Part shown: positions 7,439 through 15,617 of the stretch, in pieces
How the letters are laid out: every line of letters begins with the position of its first letter
Position numbering within the stretch: position 1 is the first letter of the stretch
DNA from: Pleomorphomonas sp. NRK KF1
GTDB taxonomy: Bacteria > Pseudomonadota > Alphaproteobacteria > Rhizobiales > Pleomorphomonadaceae
DNA length: 64,000 nucleotides
Assembly (NCBI RefSeq): GCF_023721755.1
Contig: NZ_JAMDLH010000011.1
Location: forward strand, 61,624 to 125,623
Direction of reading: 5' to 3'
Position numbers and translations under genes: made by a program
Notes under the pieces: model-generated
Seen by the model: the letters and a program-made list of their open reading frames with translations, nothing else
Told to the model about the DNA's origin: nothing
Databases searched by the model: none

Positions 7439-8947
7439 ATGGCAACGCCCCTCCTGTCATTGCGTGGCATCTCCAAACGCTACGGCGAGATCAGGGCCAA
7501 TCAGGCCGTGGATCTCGACGTCGCCCCGCGGTCGATCCACGCCATTCTGGGCGAGAACGGCGCGGGCAAATCCACGCTGATGAAGCTCATCTATGGCGTG
7601 GAGACGCCGGACGGCGGGGAGATGCTTTGGGAAGGGGCGCCCCTGACACTGGCCTCGCCGGCGGCTGCCCGCCGACGAGGCATCGGCATGGTGTTCCAGC
7701 ACTTCTCGCTGTTCGAAACGCTGACGGTCATCGAAAACATCCGCCTCGTGGTGCCGGGGCAGGCCAGGGCGCTGGTCGCGCGCATCCTGGAACTGGGCGC
7801 CGAGTTCGGCCTTGAGGTCGATCCCCATGCCCATGTCCACGAACTGTCGGTCGGCGAGCGCCAGCGGGTCGAGATCATCCGCTGCCTGATGACCGACCCG
7901 AAGCTGCTGATCCTCGACGAGCCGACATCCGTGCTGCCACCGCAATCGGTCGACAAGCTGTTCGAGACGCTGAGAAGGCTGCGCGACGGCGGCATCTCCG
8001 TGCTGTTCATTTCCCACAAGCTCGAGGAAATTCGCGCCATCTGCGATCGCGCGACCATCCTGCGCGCCGGCCGGGTGACCGGCAACGTCGATCCCCGCGA
8101 ACACGACGCCCACGACCTGGCCCGGATGATGATCGGGCGCGACATGCCTGATCCCCCGCCGATGAAGCCGGCGAAACCGGGCGAGACCGTGCTGGAGCTG
8201 ATCGGCCTGAACTACACGCCGGATGATCCCTTTGGCATGCCGCTCAAGGACATGGCCCTGACCCTCAGGTCCGGCGAGATCCTCGGCATCGCCGGCATTT
8301 CCGGCAACGGACAGGCCGAACTGTCCGAGCTGATTTCCGGCGAAATCCGCCTGCCCTTCGAGACCCGCGAGCAGGTGCAGATGATGGGCGAGCCGGCCGG
8401 CCATCTCGGTCCGGCCGAACGGCGGAAGCTCGGGTTTGCCTTCGTGCCGGAAGACCGCCTGGGTCGCGGTGCGGTGCAAGGGATGTCGCTGGCACGCAAC
8501 AGCTTGCTCACCGCCCATCCGCTGGGTCTGATCCGGCGCGGGCTGATCGCCATGGGAGAGGCCAGCGAGTTCACCCGGCGCTGCATCGCCGATCACGACG
8601 TGCGCACCTCCGGCCCGGATGCCGAGGCGGGCGGCTTGTCCGGCGGCAACCTGCAGAAATTCATCGTCGGCCGCGAGATGATGCTGGCGCCGAAGCTGTT
8701 CTTTCTGGCCCAGCCGACATGGGGCGTCGACATCGGGGCGGCGACCGCCATTCGCCAGAAGCTGGTGGCCCTCAGGGACCAGGGCGTTGCCATACTGGTG
8801 ATTTCCGAGGAGATCGACGAGTTGTTCGACATCTGCGATCGCATTCAGGTCCTCAGCCACGGGCGGCTGAGTCCGTCGCTGGAAACGCGCCAGACCCGCC
8901 CCGAGGATATCGGCCGCTACATGATCGGCGCGGGAGCCGCCGCATGA
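7439..8947 (+). CDS. ABC importer ATPase with two nucleotide-binding domains (purine/sugar type)
   Basis: A 502-residue duplicated ATPase of the kind that partners BMP binding proteins. NBD1 is complete: Walker A GENGAGKST near residue 40, Q-loop VFQHFSLF, signature LSVGERQRVEI, Walker B LLILDEPTSVL, and an H-loop in LFISHKLEE. NBD2 starts around residue 250 and has a degenerate Walker A (GISGNGQAE), an intact-looking signature LSGGNLQKF, and a Walker B FFLAQPTWGVD in which Gln replaces the catalytic Glu. Asymmetric sites of this type are normal for the family. It starts 8 bp after the binding-protein stop and overlaps the first permease gene by ATGA. Confidence 0.92.
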   Translation: MATPLLSLRGISKRYGEIRANQAVDLDVAPRSIHAILGENGAGKSTLMKLIYGVETPDGGEMLWEGAPLTLASPAAARRRGIGMVFQHFSLFETLTVIENIRLVVPGQARALVARILELGAEFGLEVDPHAHVHELSVGERQRVEIIRCLMTDPKLLILDEPTSVLPPQSVDKLFETLRRLRDGGISVLFISHKLEEIRAICDRATILRAGRVTGNVDPREHDAHDLARMMIGRDMPDPPPMKPAKPGETVLELIGLNYTPDDPFGMPLKDMALTLRSGEILGIAGISGNGQAELSELISGEIRLPFETREQVQMMGEPAGHLGPAERRKLGFAFVPEDRLGRGAVQGMSLARNSLLTAHPLGLIRRGLIAMGEASEFTRRCIADHDVRTSGPDAEAGGLSGGNLQKFIVGREMMLAPKLFFLAQPTWGVDIGAATAIRQKLVALRDQGVAILVISEEIDELFDICDRIQVLSHGRLSPSLETRQTRPEDIGRYMIGAGAAA

Positions 8948-10038
8948 ACGCCACTCGCATCCGGCCCATGCTCGTCAAGCGCGACCGGCCGTCATTGTCC
9001 CTGAAAATCCTTGCCCCGCTTCTGGCGCTGGTGGCGGCGACGCTCATCAACCTGCTGCTCCACGTTTTCATGGGCAAGGACCCGGTGGCGGTGTTTCACG
9101 CCATGATCCTTGAGCCGTTCATCTCCTTCCCGTCCTTCTCCGAGGTCCTCCTCAAGACCGGGCCGCTGCTCCTGATCGCCGAGGGGTTGGCGATCGGCTA
9201 TCGCGCCAAGGTGTTCAACATCGGCGCCGAGGGCCAGTTCATCATCGGCGCCATCTTCGCCTCCGCGCTGCCGGTCTGGTATCCGATGGCGACAGGGCAA
9301 TGGATCTGGCCGACGATGCTGCTGGCCGGCGCTGTCGGCGGCGCGCTGTGGGCGGCGATCACCGCCTTCTGGCGGGTCCGCCTCAGCGCCAACGAAATCC
9401 TCGTCTCGTTGATGTTGAGCCTGGTGGCCGCCCAGGTGCTCAACTACCTGCTTCTCGGCCCGTGGAAGGACCCGAACGGCTTCAACTTTCCGCAGTCGGT
9501 CATGTTCCAGTACGACGCGATGGTGCCTCTCATCATCCCGGGAACGCGGGTCAATGCGTCGCTGCTCATCGCCCTCGCCCTGGCGCTCGCGGCCTATGTG
9601 TTCATGCAGAAGAGTTTCATGGGCTACAAGCTGGAGGTTGGCGGGCTTGCCCCGCGCGCGGCCGGCTATGCCGGCTTTTCCGAGGGACGCGCCATCTGGA
9701 TATCGCTCCTGATCGGCGGCTTCGCAGCCGGTCTTGCGGGAGCTGCCGAAGTCGCCGGGCCAATCGGGCAGCTGCAGCGCTCGATCTCCACCGGCTACGG
9801 CTACGCGGCGATCATCGTCGCCTATCTCGGTGGCTTGCACCCCATCGGCATCATCTTCTCATCCGTTGTCATGGCAGCGATCTACATCGGCGGTGACAAC
9901 GCGCTGGTGTCGGCCGATCTGCCGATCGCCGCCGTGCGGGTGTTCCAGGGCAGCCTGCTGCTGGCCTATCTGATGGCGGTGACCTTCGTGCGCTACCGGC
10001 TCGCCTTCGCGCGCCCCGTCAGCGAGGTGGCGGCATGA
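8944..10038 (+). CDS. ABC importer permease 1 (BMP-type, NupP-like)
   Basis: A 364-residue membrane protein with about ten hydrophobic segments, starting after a basic N-terminus (SLKILAPLLALVAATLINLLL). Family landmarks are GYRAKVFNIGAEGQFIIGAI near residue 85, RLSANEILVSLMLS, and GYGYAAIIVAYLGGLHPIGI near the C-terminus. This branched-chain/nucleoside permease type forms a heterodimer with the next gene. Both junctions are 4-bp ATGA overlaps, so stoichiometric coupled translation is expected. Confidence 0.92.
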   Translation: MNATRIRPMLVKRDRPSLSLKILAPLLALVAATLINLLLHVFMGKDPVAVFHAMILEPFISFPSFSEVLLKTGPLLLIAEGLAIGYRAKVFNIGAEGQFIIGAIFASALPVWYPMATGQWIWPTMLLAGAVGGALWAAITAFWRVRLSANEILVSLMLSLVAAQVLNYLLLGPWKDPNGFNFPQSVMFQYDAMVPLIIPGTRVNASLLIALALALAAYVFMQKSFMGYKLEVGGLAPRAAGYAGFSEGRAIWISLLIGGFAAGLAGAAEVAGPIGQLQRSISTGYGYAAIIVAYLGGLHPIGIIFSSVVMAAIYIGGDNALVSADLPIAAVRVFQGSLLLAYLMAVTFVRYRLAFARPVSEVAA

Positions 10039-10946
10039 TCGCGGTGGAGTTCATCCTTTCCGGCATGCTGGCGGCGGCGACGCCCTTTCTTCTGGCGGCG
10101 CTCGGCGAACTCGTCGGCGAACGGGCGGGCGTGCTCAACCTTGGCGTCGAGGGGCTGATGGCGCTCGGGGCGGCGATCGCCTTCATCATCGTCTATCATG
10201 GCGGTGGGCATGTCCTGGCCTTCGCCGGCGCGGGCCTTGCCGGCGCGCTCTTGGCCTTGCTGTTCGCCTTTGCGGCTCTGGGGTTGCAGGCCAATCAGGT
10301 GGCGGCGGGCCTTGCCATCGGCATTCTGGGTCAGGGTCTGTCGGCGCTGTTCGGCAAGACCTACGAGAGCCTGACGGTCAAAGGCCTTCCGAAGCTCTCG
10401 GTGCCCGGCCTTTCCGACCTGCCGGTGGTGGGCGGGCTGTTCGTTCAAGATCCGGTCGTCTGGCTGTCGCTGGCCGCGACCCTGGCCATCTGGGCCACCT
10501 TCGCCTTCACCAAAACAGGCCTTTTGCTGAGGGCCGTCGGCGAGAATCCGAAGGCGGCCCATTCCATCGGCTATCCGGTGATCGCCATTCGCGTCGCCGC
10601 CGTGGCATTCGGCGGGCTGATGGCCGGCTTCGCCGGCGCCTACGCCGCCACGGTCTATACGCCGCTCTGGGCCGACGGCATGATCGCCGGGCGAGGCTGG
10701 ATCGCCCTCGCCCTCGTCGTGTTCGGCACCTGGCTGACCGCCCGCATCTTCTGGGGCGCCTGCCTGTTCGGCGCCGTCTCGCTGGCCGGCCTCGCCGCGC
10801 AGGCCGGCGGCGTGGAACTGCCGTCGCAGCTACTGGCGAGCATGCCCTATCTGGTGACGATCGTCGTCCTCGGTATCATTTCCTCGAACCGACGCCTTCT
10901 CAAGCTCAACGGCGTCGCCTCGCTCGGAGAGCCTTTCAAGCCTTGA
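10035..10946 (+). CDS. ABC importer permease 2 (BMP-type, NupQ-like)
   Basis: A 303-residue inner-membrane permease, the partner of the preceding one. Signature region GERAGVLNLGVEGLMALGAA lies near residue 30, with LQANQVAAGLAIGILGQGLSAL, TKTGLLLRAVGENPKAAHSIGYPV, and the terminal loop GRGWIALALVVFGTWL. This composition is standard for the second permease of BMP importers. It is the last gene of the eight-gene operon that begins at 2793. No strong hairpin terminator follows, and a small minus-strand gene lies immediately downstream. Confidence 0.92.
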   Translation: MIAVEFILSGMLAAATPFLLAALGELVGERAGVLNLGVEGLMALGAAIAFIIVYHGGGHVLAFAGAGLAGALLALLFAFAALGLQANQVAAGLAIGILGQGLSALFGKTYESLTVKGLPKLSVPGLSDLPVVGGLFVQDPVVWLSLAATLAIWATFAFTKTGLLLRAVGENPKAAHSIGYPVIAIRVAAVAFGGLMAGFAGAYAATVYTPLWADGMIAGRGWIALALVVFGTWLTARIFWGACLFGAVSLAGLAAQAGGVELPSQLLASMPYLVTIVVLGIISSNRRLLKLNGVASLGEPFKP

Positions 10947-10963
10947 ACCGCGACGGTTGAGGT

Positions 10964-11176
10964 TTAAAGCGCGGCGTCGATGGCGCGCGACCGCATGATG
11001 CCGGTCGAACTGCGGCCGGAGCCCTGCTCGCGCCCGGCCTGATCGTCGAGCGAGGCAAGATAGGGCGCGACATAACGCTGCGCCTGCCGCTCGCGCGTGC
11101 CGAGCGTGGTCTCGTAGGTCCTGCGGAAAACGCCACTTCGGTAGGATGTAGCGGTAGTCGGGGCAAATCGGCTCAT
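10964..11176 (-). CDS. Small hypothetical protein
   Basis: A 70-residue polar, Arg/Ser/Thr-rich protein (MSRFAPTTATSYRSGVFRRT; then RYVAPYLASLDDQAGREQ). It has no transmembrane segment or signal peptide and matches no family I recognise. A good ribosome site (AGAGGTG) sits 6 bases before the ATG, and the gene occupies the only convergent slot after the importer operon, which favours it being real. Its function is unknown. Confidence 0.5.
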   Translation of the reverse strand: MSRFAPTTATSYRSGVFRRTYETTLGTRERQAQRYVAPYLASLDDQAGREQGSGRSSTGIMRSRAIDAAL

Positions 11177-11594
11177 TTTAGCACCTCTTGAATGTCATCG
11201 GCTTCCGCCGAAGGTTCTCAAAAGCGCCGTTATCCTCATGGGACGCGAAACCAGCCCTCCGAACTGTTCTTGTAGTAGCAGACTAAGACTTTAGTATGAA
11301 CGAGTGACAATGCAGGCCACCCTTGCAGGTGACTCATGGCTGCCGCCTCCCTTTCGCCGCAACCCTCCCTTGCCGCCGGATTTCGGCCCAAAGGATAAAC
11401 GCGGCATAAACGCCCCACCTTGCCTGAAGCCGAACGAAAGCCGACGGGTGGGACAACAGCGCCACGGACGCAGCCAACGGGGAAGTGATCGGCAATGGCC
11501 GGGCCACCGACGATCAAGGCCGGCTGCCGCCTTGACGGCACCCGAAAGCAGGGGCCACAACTCACGCTCTCAAGAGCATGGCGGAGTGACAGAG
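11177..11594. other. 418-bp intergenic region before pepP
   Basis: No convincing protein gene is seen; open frames on either strand lack ribosome sites and family resemblance. It should hold the divergent promoters for the small minus-strand gene and pepP. A modest AT-rich patch at about 11265-11305 is the likeliest promoter zone. A small stem TCGG-CTTC-CGCCGA occurs near 11200. No riboswitch or known small RNA was recognised. Confidence 0.5.
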
Positions 11595-13409
11595 GTGTTC
11601 CAGACATTCGATAACGTCAGCGATCCCAGCCACGGCAAGGCGCGGATCGCCGCCCTGAGGGCCGAGCTGAAGCGGCGTGGCCTCAAGGGTTTCCTGGTGC
11701 CGCTCGCCGACGAGCATCAGGGCGAGTACATCCCCGCCGCCGCCGCCCGCCTGCTCTGGCTGACAGGGTTCGCCGGCTCGGCGGGCCTTGCCATCGTTCT
11801 CGACGACCGCGCCGCCATCTTCGTCGATGGCCGCTATACCCTGCAGGTGCGCGAGCAGGTCGACCTCACGGTCATCGAGCCTCATCACCTCATCGAGGAG
11901 CCGCCGCACGACTGGCTGAAGACCGTCGCCCAGAAGGGCGACCGTATCGGCTTCGATCCCTGGCTGATGACCGCCGCCGAAGTCGGACGCTTCGAGACGG
12001 CGCTGGCCGCCAGCGACGCCGAGTTCGTCGCCGTCGACGGCAACCCGGTCGACGCGGTCTGGACGGATCGTCCCGAGCCTCCCAAGGGCCGGGTGTCGCT
12101 GTTCCCGGAAAACCTGGCCGGCGAAAGCGCCGAATCCAAGCTCGCCCGCCTCGGCGAAGCGATCGGCAAGGCCGGCGCCGATGCCGCCGCGCTGACGCGC
12201 CCCGATTCCATCGCCTGGGCCTTCAACATCCGTGGCGAGGACGTGCCGCACACGCCGGAGGCGCTGTCCTTCGCCATCCTGCGCAAGGAAGGCCGGCCCT
12301 CCCTGTTCATCGACGGCGCCAAGCTCGACAACGTCGTCCGCGACCGGCTGGAGCAGATCGCCGCCGTCGAGCCGCCCGCTGGCTTCGCTCCGGCACTGAC
12401 CGCGCTCGGCGGCTCCGTGCTGGTCGACAAGGCCTCGGCCGCCTTCGAGGTGGTGCGCCGCGTCGAGGCCGGCGGCGGCAAGGTGGTGGCCGGCGCCGAC
12501 CCGGTGCTGCTGCCCAAGGCGTTGAAGAACCCCGTCGAACTCTCGGGCATCCGTGCCGCCCATGTTCGCGATGGCGTCGCCATGGTGCGCTTCCTCGCCT
12601 GGATCGACCGCGAGGCGCCGAAGGGCGGGCTCGACGAGATCGCCGTCACCAAGAAGCTCGAAGAGTTCCGTGCCGACACCGGTGCGCTGCGCGACATCTC
12701 CTTCGACACCATCGCCGGCGCCGGCCCCAACGCCGCCATCCCCCACTATCACGTCAGCACCGCCTCCAACCGCAAGGTGGAGATGAACGGCATCCTCTTG
12801 GTCGATTCGGGCGCCCAGTATCAGGACGGCACCACCGACATCACCCGCACCATGATCGTCGGCACGCCGACCGAGGAGATGATCGACCGCTTCACCCGCG
12901 TGCTGATCGGTCACATCCGCCTGACGCTTGCCCGCTTCCCCAAGGGCACCTCCGGCGCCCATCTCGACGTGCTCGCCCGCGGAAAACTGTGGGAGGCCGG
13001 CCTCGACTTCGACCACGGCACGGGCCACGGCGTCGGCCACTATCTCTCGGTTCACGAGGGACCGGGCCGCATCGCCAAGACCGGCCACGTGCCGCTGGAG
13101 CCGGGCATGCTGATGTCCAACGAGCCCGGTTTCTACAAGGCCGGCGCCTGGGGCATCCGCATCGAGAATCTTGTCATCGTCACCGCGCCTGAGCCGATCG
13201 ATGGCGGCGAGCGGCCGATGATGGGTTTCGAGACGGTGACGCTCTGCCCCATCGACCGCCGCCTGATCCGGCCGTCGATGCTGGAGGCACGCGAACGCGC
13301 CTGGCTCGATGCCTATCACGCCGAGGTCCGCGAGAAGCTGCTGCCGCTTCTGAACGACGAAGCCGACCGAGCCTGGCTTGTCGCCGCCACGGCGCCGCTG
13401 GCCGCCTGA
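11595..13409 (+). CDS. pepP: Xaa-Pro aminopeptidase P, long form (M24B)
   Basis: A 604-residue cytosolic metallopeptidase that removes N-terminal residues preceding proline. It has the three-domain eukaryote-like architecture: two creatinase N-domains (ALRAELKRRGLKGFLVPLAD; DSIAWAFNIRGEDVPHTP) and a C-terminal pita-bread domain. The metal ligands are all visible: Asp in LLVDSGAQY, Asp in GTTDITRT, His in GTGHGVGHYLSVHEGP, Glu in SNEPGFY and Glu in RIENLV. I chose the GTG at 11595 because GGAG lies 8 bases upstream and the family N-terminus begins there; the open frame continues upstream without support. It is monocistronic. Confidence 0.9.
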   Translation: MFQTFDNVSDPSHGKARIAALRAELKRRGLKGFLVPLADEHQGEYIPAAAARLLWLTGFAGSAGLAIVLDDRAAIFVDGRYTLQVREQVDLTVIEPHHLIEEPPHDWLKTVAQKGDRIGFDPWLMTAAEVGRFETALAASDAEFVAVDGNPVDAVWTDRPEPPKGRVSLFPENLAGESAESKLARLGEAIGKAGADAAALTRPDSIAWAFNIRGEDVPHTPEALSFAILRKEGRPSLFIDGAKLDNVVRDRLEQIAAVEPPAGFAPALTALGGSVLVDKASAAFEVVRRVEAGGGKVVAGADPVLLPKALKNPVELSGIRAAHVRDGVAMVRFLAWIDREAPKGGLDEIAVTKKLEEFRADTGALRDISFDTIAGAGPNAAIPHYHVSTASNRKVEMNGILLVDSGAQYQDGTTDITRTMIVGTPTEEMIDRFTRVLIGHIRLTLARFPKGTSGAHLDVLARGKLWEAGLDFDHGTGHGVGHYLSVHEGPGRIAKTGHVPLEPGMLMSNEPGFYKAGAWGIRIENLVIVTAPEPIDGGERPMMGFETVTLCPIDRRLIRPSMLEARERAWLDAYHAEVREKLLPLLNDEADRAWLVAATAPLAA

Positions 13410-13434
13410 CGCCGATTCGGTTTTTTCACGCCTT

Positions 13435-13458
13435 TCGCGCGGCCTTGCGGCCGCGCGA
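13435..13458 (+). terminator. GC-rich hairpin after pepP
   Basis: Perfect 10-bp stem TCGCGCGGCC / GGCCGCGCGA with a 4-nt loop, 25 bp after the pepP stop. It lacks a following U-run, so it is either an inefficient terminator or an mRNA 3'-end stabiliser. Confidence 0.45.
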
Positions 13459-13623
13459 GTTGCCCTTCCGGCAATCATTTGAAACTCAAGGAGAAAACAC
13501 GTCGCCGACAGCGTAACACTCGGTAAGAAAGAGTGACTTTCCTGGGGCGCTCCCGTGTGTTTTATGAAAAATGTGCCGGCTCGGCTCGTACTGCGCTTAC
13601 CGGTCTTTTTTGGAAAATACTCG

Positions 13624-14553
13624 ATGCGAATGTCCTACGGCAAGCAGACCACCCTCGGCGAAAGTGTCCGGTTCTCGGGCATCGGCGTGCATTCCGGCAA
13701 GCCGGCGACCATCGTCCTGCACCCCGCCGACGCCGACCGGGGCATCGTCTTCGTTCGCACCGACGGCGAGGAGGTGGAGATCGCCGCTCGCCACGAGAAT
13801 GTGGTCGCCACCGAGCTCTGCACGATGATCGGCATAGGCGGCCGCACCGTCGCCACCATCGAGCACCTGATGGCCGCGCTGGCCGCCTCCGGCGTCGACA
13901 ATGTCGTCGTCGAGATCGACGGTCCGGAAATGCCCATCGCCGACGGCTGCTCGGCTACCTTCATCGACCTGATCGCCGAGGCCGGCCTGCGCCGTCTCGC
14001 CGCGCCGCGCAAAGTGTTGCGGGTCCTCAAGCCGGTGCACCTCGAAGTGGGCGGCGCCGTGCTGGAGTTCCTGCCCTACGACGGCACGCGCTACGACGTC
14101 ACCATCGACTTCGCCAATCCGCTGATCGGCCACCAGTCCTACGTGCTGGACCTCAATCCGCGCAGCTTTGCCAGCGACATCGCCCGCGCCCGCACCTTCG
14201 GCTTCATGTCCGACGTCGAGAAGCTGTGGAAGATGGGTTTCGCGCTCGGTTCGTCGCTGGAGAACTCGGTGGCCATCGGCGAGGACCGCATTCTCAACCC
14301 CGAAGGGCTGCGCTGGCCGGACGAATTCGCCCGCCACAAGACGCTCGATGCGGTGGGCGACCTGTCGCTGATCGGCATGCCCTTCATCGGCCACTTCCGT
14401 TCCTATAAGGGCGGCCACAAGCTCAACTGGATGGCCGTCAAGGCGCTGGTTGCCGACACCGGCGCCTACGAGATCGTCCATGACGCCGTGACGACCCGCG
14501 AAACGGCCGGCGGCATCCTTCAGACCGCCGCGCTGGCGCCCTCGCGCGACTGA
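13624..14553 (+). CDS. lpxC: UDP-3-O-acyl-N-acetylglucosamine deacetylase
   Basis: A 309-residue zinc deacetylase for the committed step of lipid A synthesis, in the cytoplasm. Motifs are KQTTLGESVRFSGIGVHSGK at the N-terminus, the first Zn His in TIEHLMAAL, the pair in RHKTLDAVGDLSLIG (His and Asp ligands), and the catalytic His in YKGGHKLNWMAVKAL. The ATG at 13624 gives the family start (MRMSYGKQTTL); upstream in-frame ATGs at 13564 and before add unrelated sequence. In related alphaproteobacteria lpxC follows ftsZ on the same strand. Here it is on the opposite strand and 7 kb away, pointing toward ftsZ. Confidence 0.93.
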   Translation: MRMSYGKQTTLGESVRFSGIGVHSGKPATIVLHPADADRGIVFVRTDGEEVEIAARHENVVATELCTMIGIGGRTVATIEHLMAALAASGVDNVVVEIDGPEMPIADGCSATFIDLIAEAGLRRLAAPRKVLRVLKPVHLEVGGAVLEFLPYDGTRYDVTIDFANPLIGHQSYVLDLNPRSFASDIARARTFGFMSDVEKLWKMGFALGSSLENSVAIGEDRILNPEGLRWPDEFARHKTLDAVGDLSLIGMPFIGHFRSYKGGHKLNWMAVKALVADTGAYEIVHDAVTTRETAGGILQTAALAPSRD

Positions 14554-14558
14554 CGACA

Positions 14559-14574
14559 CCCCGGCTTTCCGGGG
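14559..14574 (+). terminator. Short hairpin after lpxC
   Basis: Stem CCCCGG / CCGGGG with a CTTT loop begins six bases after the lpxC stop. It is short and has no T-run, so it is a weak candidate; bamD has its own roughly 200-bp upstream space that should contain a promoter. Confidence 0.3.
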
Positions 14575-14780
14575 CTTCGCGGCCTTCTCGCCATAATGTG
14601 GCCGAACATCACGGGCACGTAGCATCCGCGACGGCTTTGCGATAAAAGAGCTTCCTGTTATCCGGAGCGCGCCCGACTCGCGCCGGAGCCATGGGCGGCT
14701 TGCATCGGGCGGTGACCGGCGGGCAGTACGCGTGGGATGGATGGCGGCCGCGAGCGGTTGCGTACGGTGATGGGGTTTTC

Positions 14781-15608
14781 ATGAGGCAGAGTTTCGTTCG
14801 TGTGGCCGCCGTGCTCGTTCTCCTCGGAGGCGCCACCGCCCTCGTCGGGTGTTCGTCCGACGAGCCGCTGGAACCCTTCGTGGAAATCCCGGCGGAGCAG
14901 TCCTACAACGCCGGTATCGCCTACCTGCAGCAGGGCGATTACAAGAAGGCCACCGAGAAATTCGAAGAGGTCGACCAGCAGCACCCCTATTCGGAGTGGG
15001 CGCGCAAGTCCCTCATCATGACCACCTACACCAACTACACGCGCGGCAACTTCACCGAGGCCATCACCCAGGGCAAGCGCTACCTGACGCTCTACCCCGG
15101 CTCGGAAGACGCCGCATATGCGCAGTGGATGATCGCGCAATCCTATTTCAACCAGATGCCCGACATCACGCGTGACCAGAAGATGACCCAGCAGGCCATG
15201 GTGGCCATGCAGGAACTGGTCGACCGCTACCCCGACAGCCCCTATGCCGCCGAGGGCCGCAAGCGCCTCGACATCGCCAAGGACCAGCTCGCCGGCAAGG
15301 AAATGGAAGTCGGTCGCTACTATCTCGCCCGCAACCAGTACATCGGCGCCATCAACCGCTTCAAGGTGGTGGTTCAGGAGTACCAGACGACCCGTCACAT
15401 CGAAGAGGCGCTGGAGCGTCTCACCGAGGCCTATTTCGCCATGGGCATCGTCGACGAGGCGCAGACGGCCGCCGCCGTGCTCGGTCACAACTATCCTGAC
15501 AGCCGTTGGTACAAGGACGCCTATAAGCTCCTCAACACCAATGGTCTGGAGCCGCGCGAGAACAGCCAATCCTGGATCTCCAAGGCATTCAAGGCCGCGT
15601 TGCTCTGA
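14781..15608 (+). CDS. bamD: Outer membrane assembly lipoprotein BamD
   Basis: A 275-residue lipoprotein of the BAM complex, which folds beta-barrels into the outer membrane. The signal peptide ends in lipobox LVGC, with Cys24 acylated. The mature part contains five TPR-like units, for example YNAGIAYLQQGDYKKATEKF, ALEE-type spacing through GNFTEAITQGKRYLTLYPGSE, and YLARNQYIGAINRFKVVVQEY. Its length matches alphaproteobacterial BamD (ComL). It lies between lpxC and recN, a conserved neighbourhood, and ends 9 bp before recN. Confidence 0.93.
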   Translation: MRQSFVRVAAVLVLLGGATALVGCSSDEPLEPFVEIPAEQSYNAGIAYLQQGDYKKATEKFEEVDQQHPYSEWARKSLIMTTYTNYTRGNFTEAITQGKRYLTLYPGSEDAAYAQWMIAQSYFNQMPDITRDQKMTQQAMVAMQELVDRYPDSPYAAEGRKRLDIAKDQLAGKEMEVGRYYLARNQYIGAINRFKVVVQEYQTTRHIEEALERLTEAYFAMGIVDEAQTAAAVLGHNYPDSRWYKDAYKLLNTNGLEPRENSQSWISKAFKAALL

Positions 15609-15617
15609 CGGGACGCC

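Noticed and set aside
11236..11607. A minus-strand frame filling the pepP upstream region
   Set aside because: No ribosome site, no family resemblance, and it runs into the pepP coding start; composition is not protein-like.
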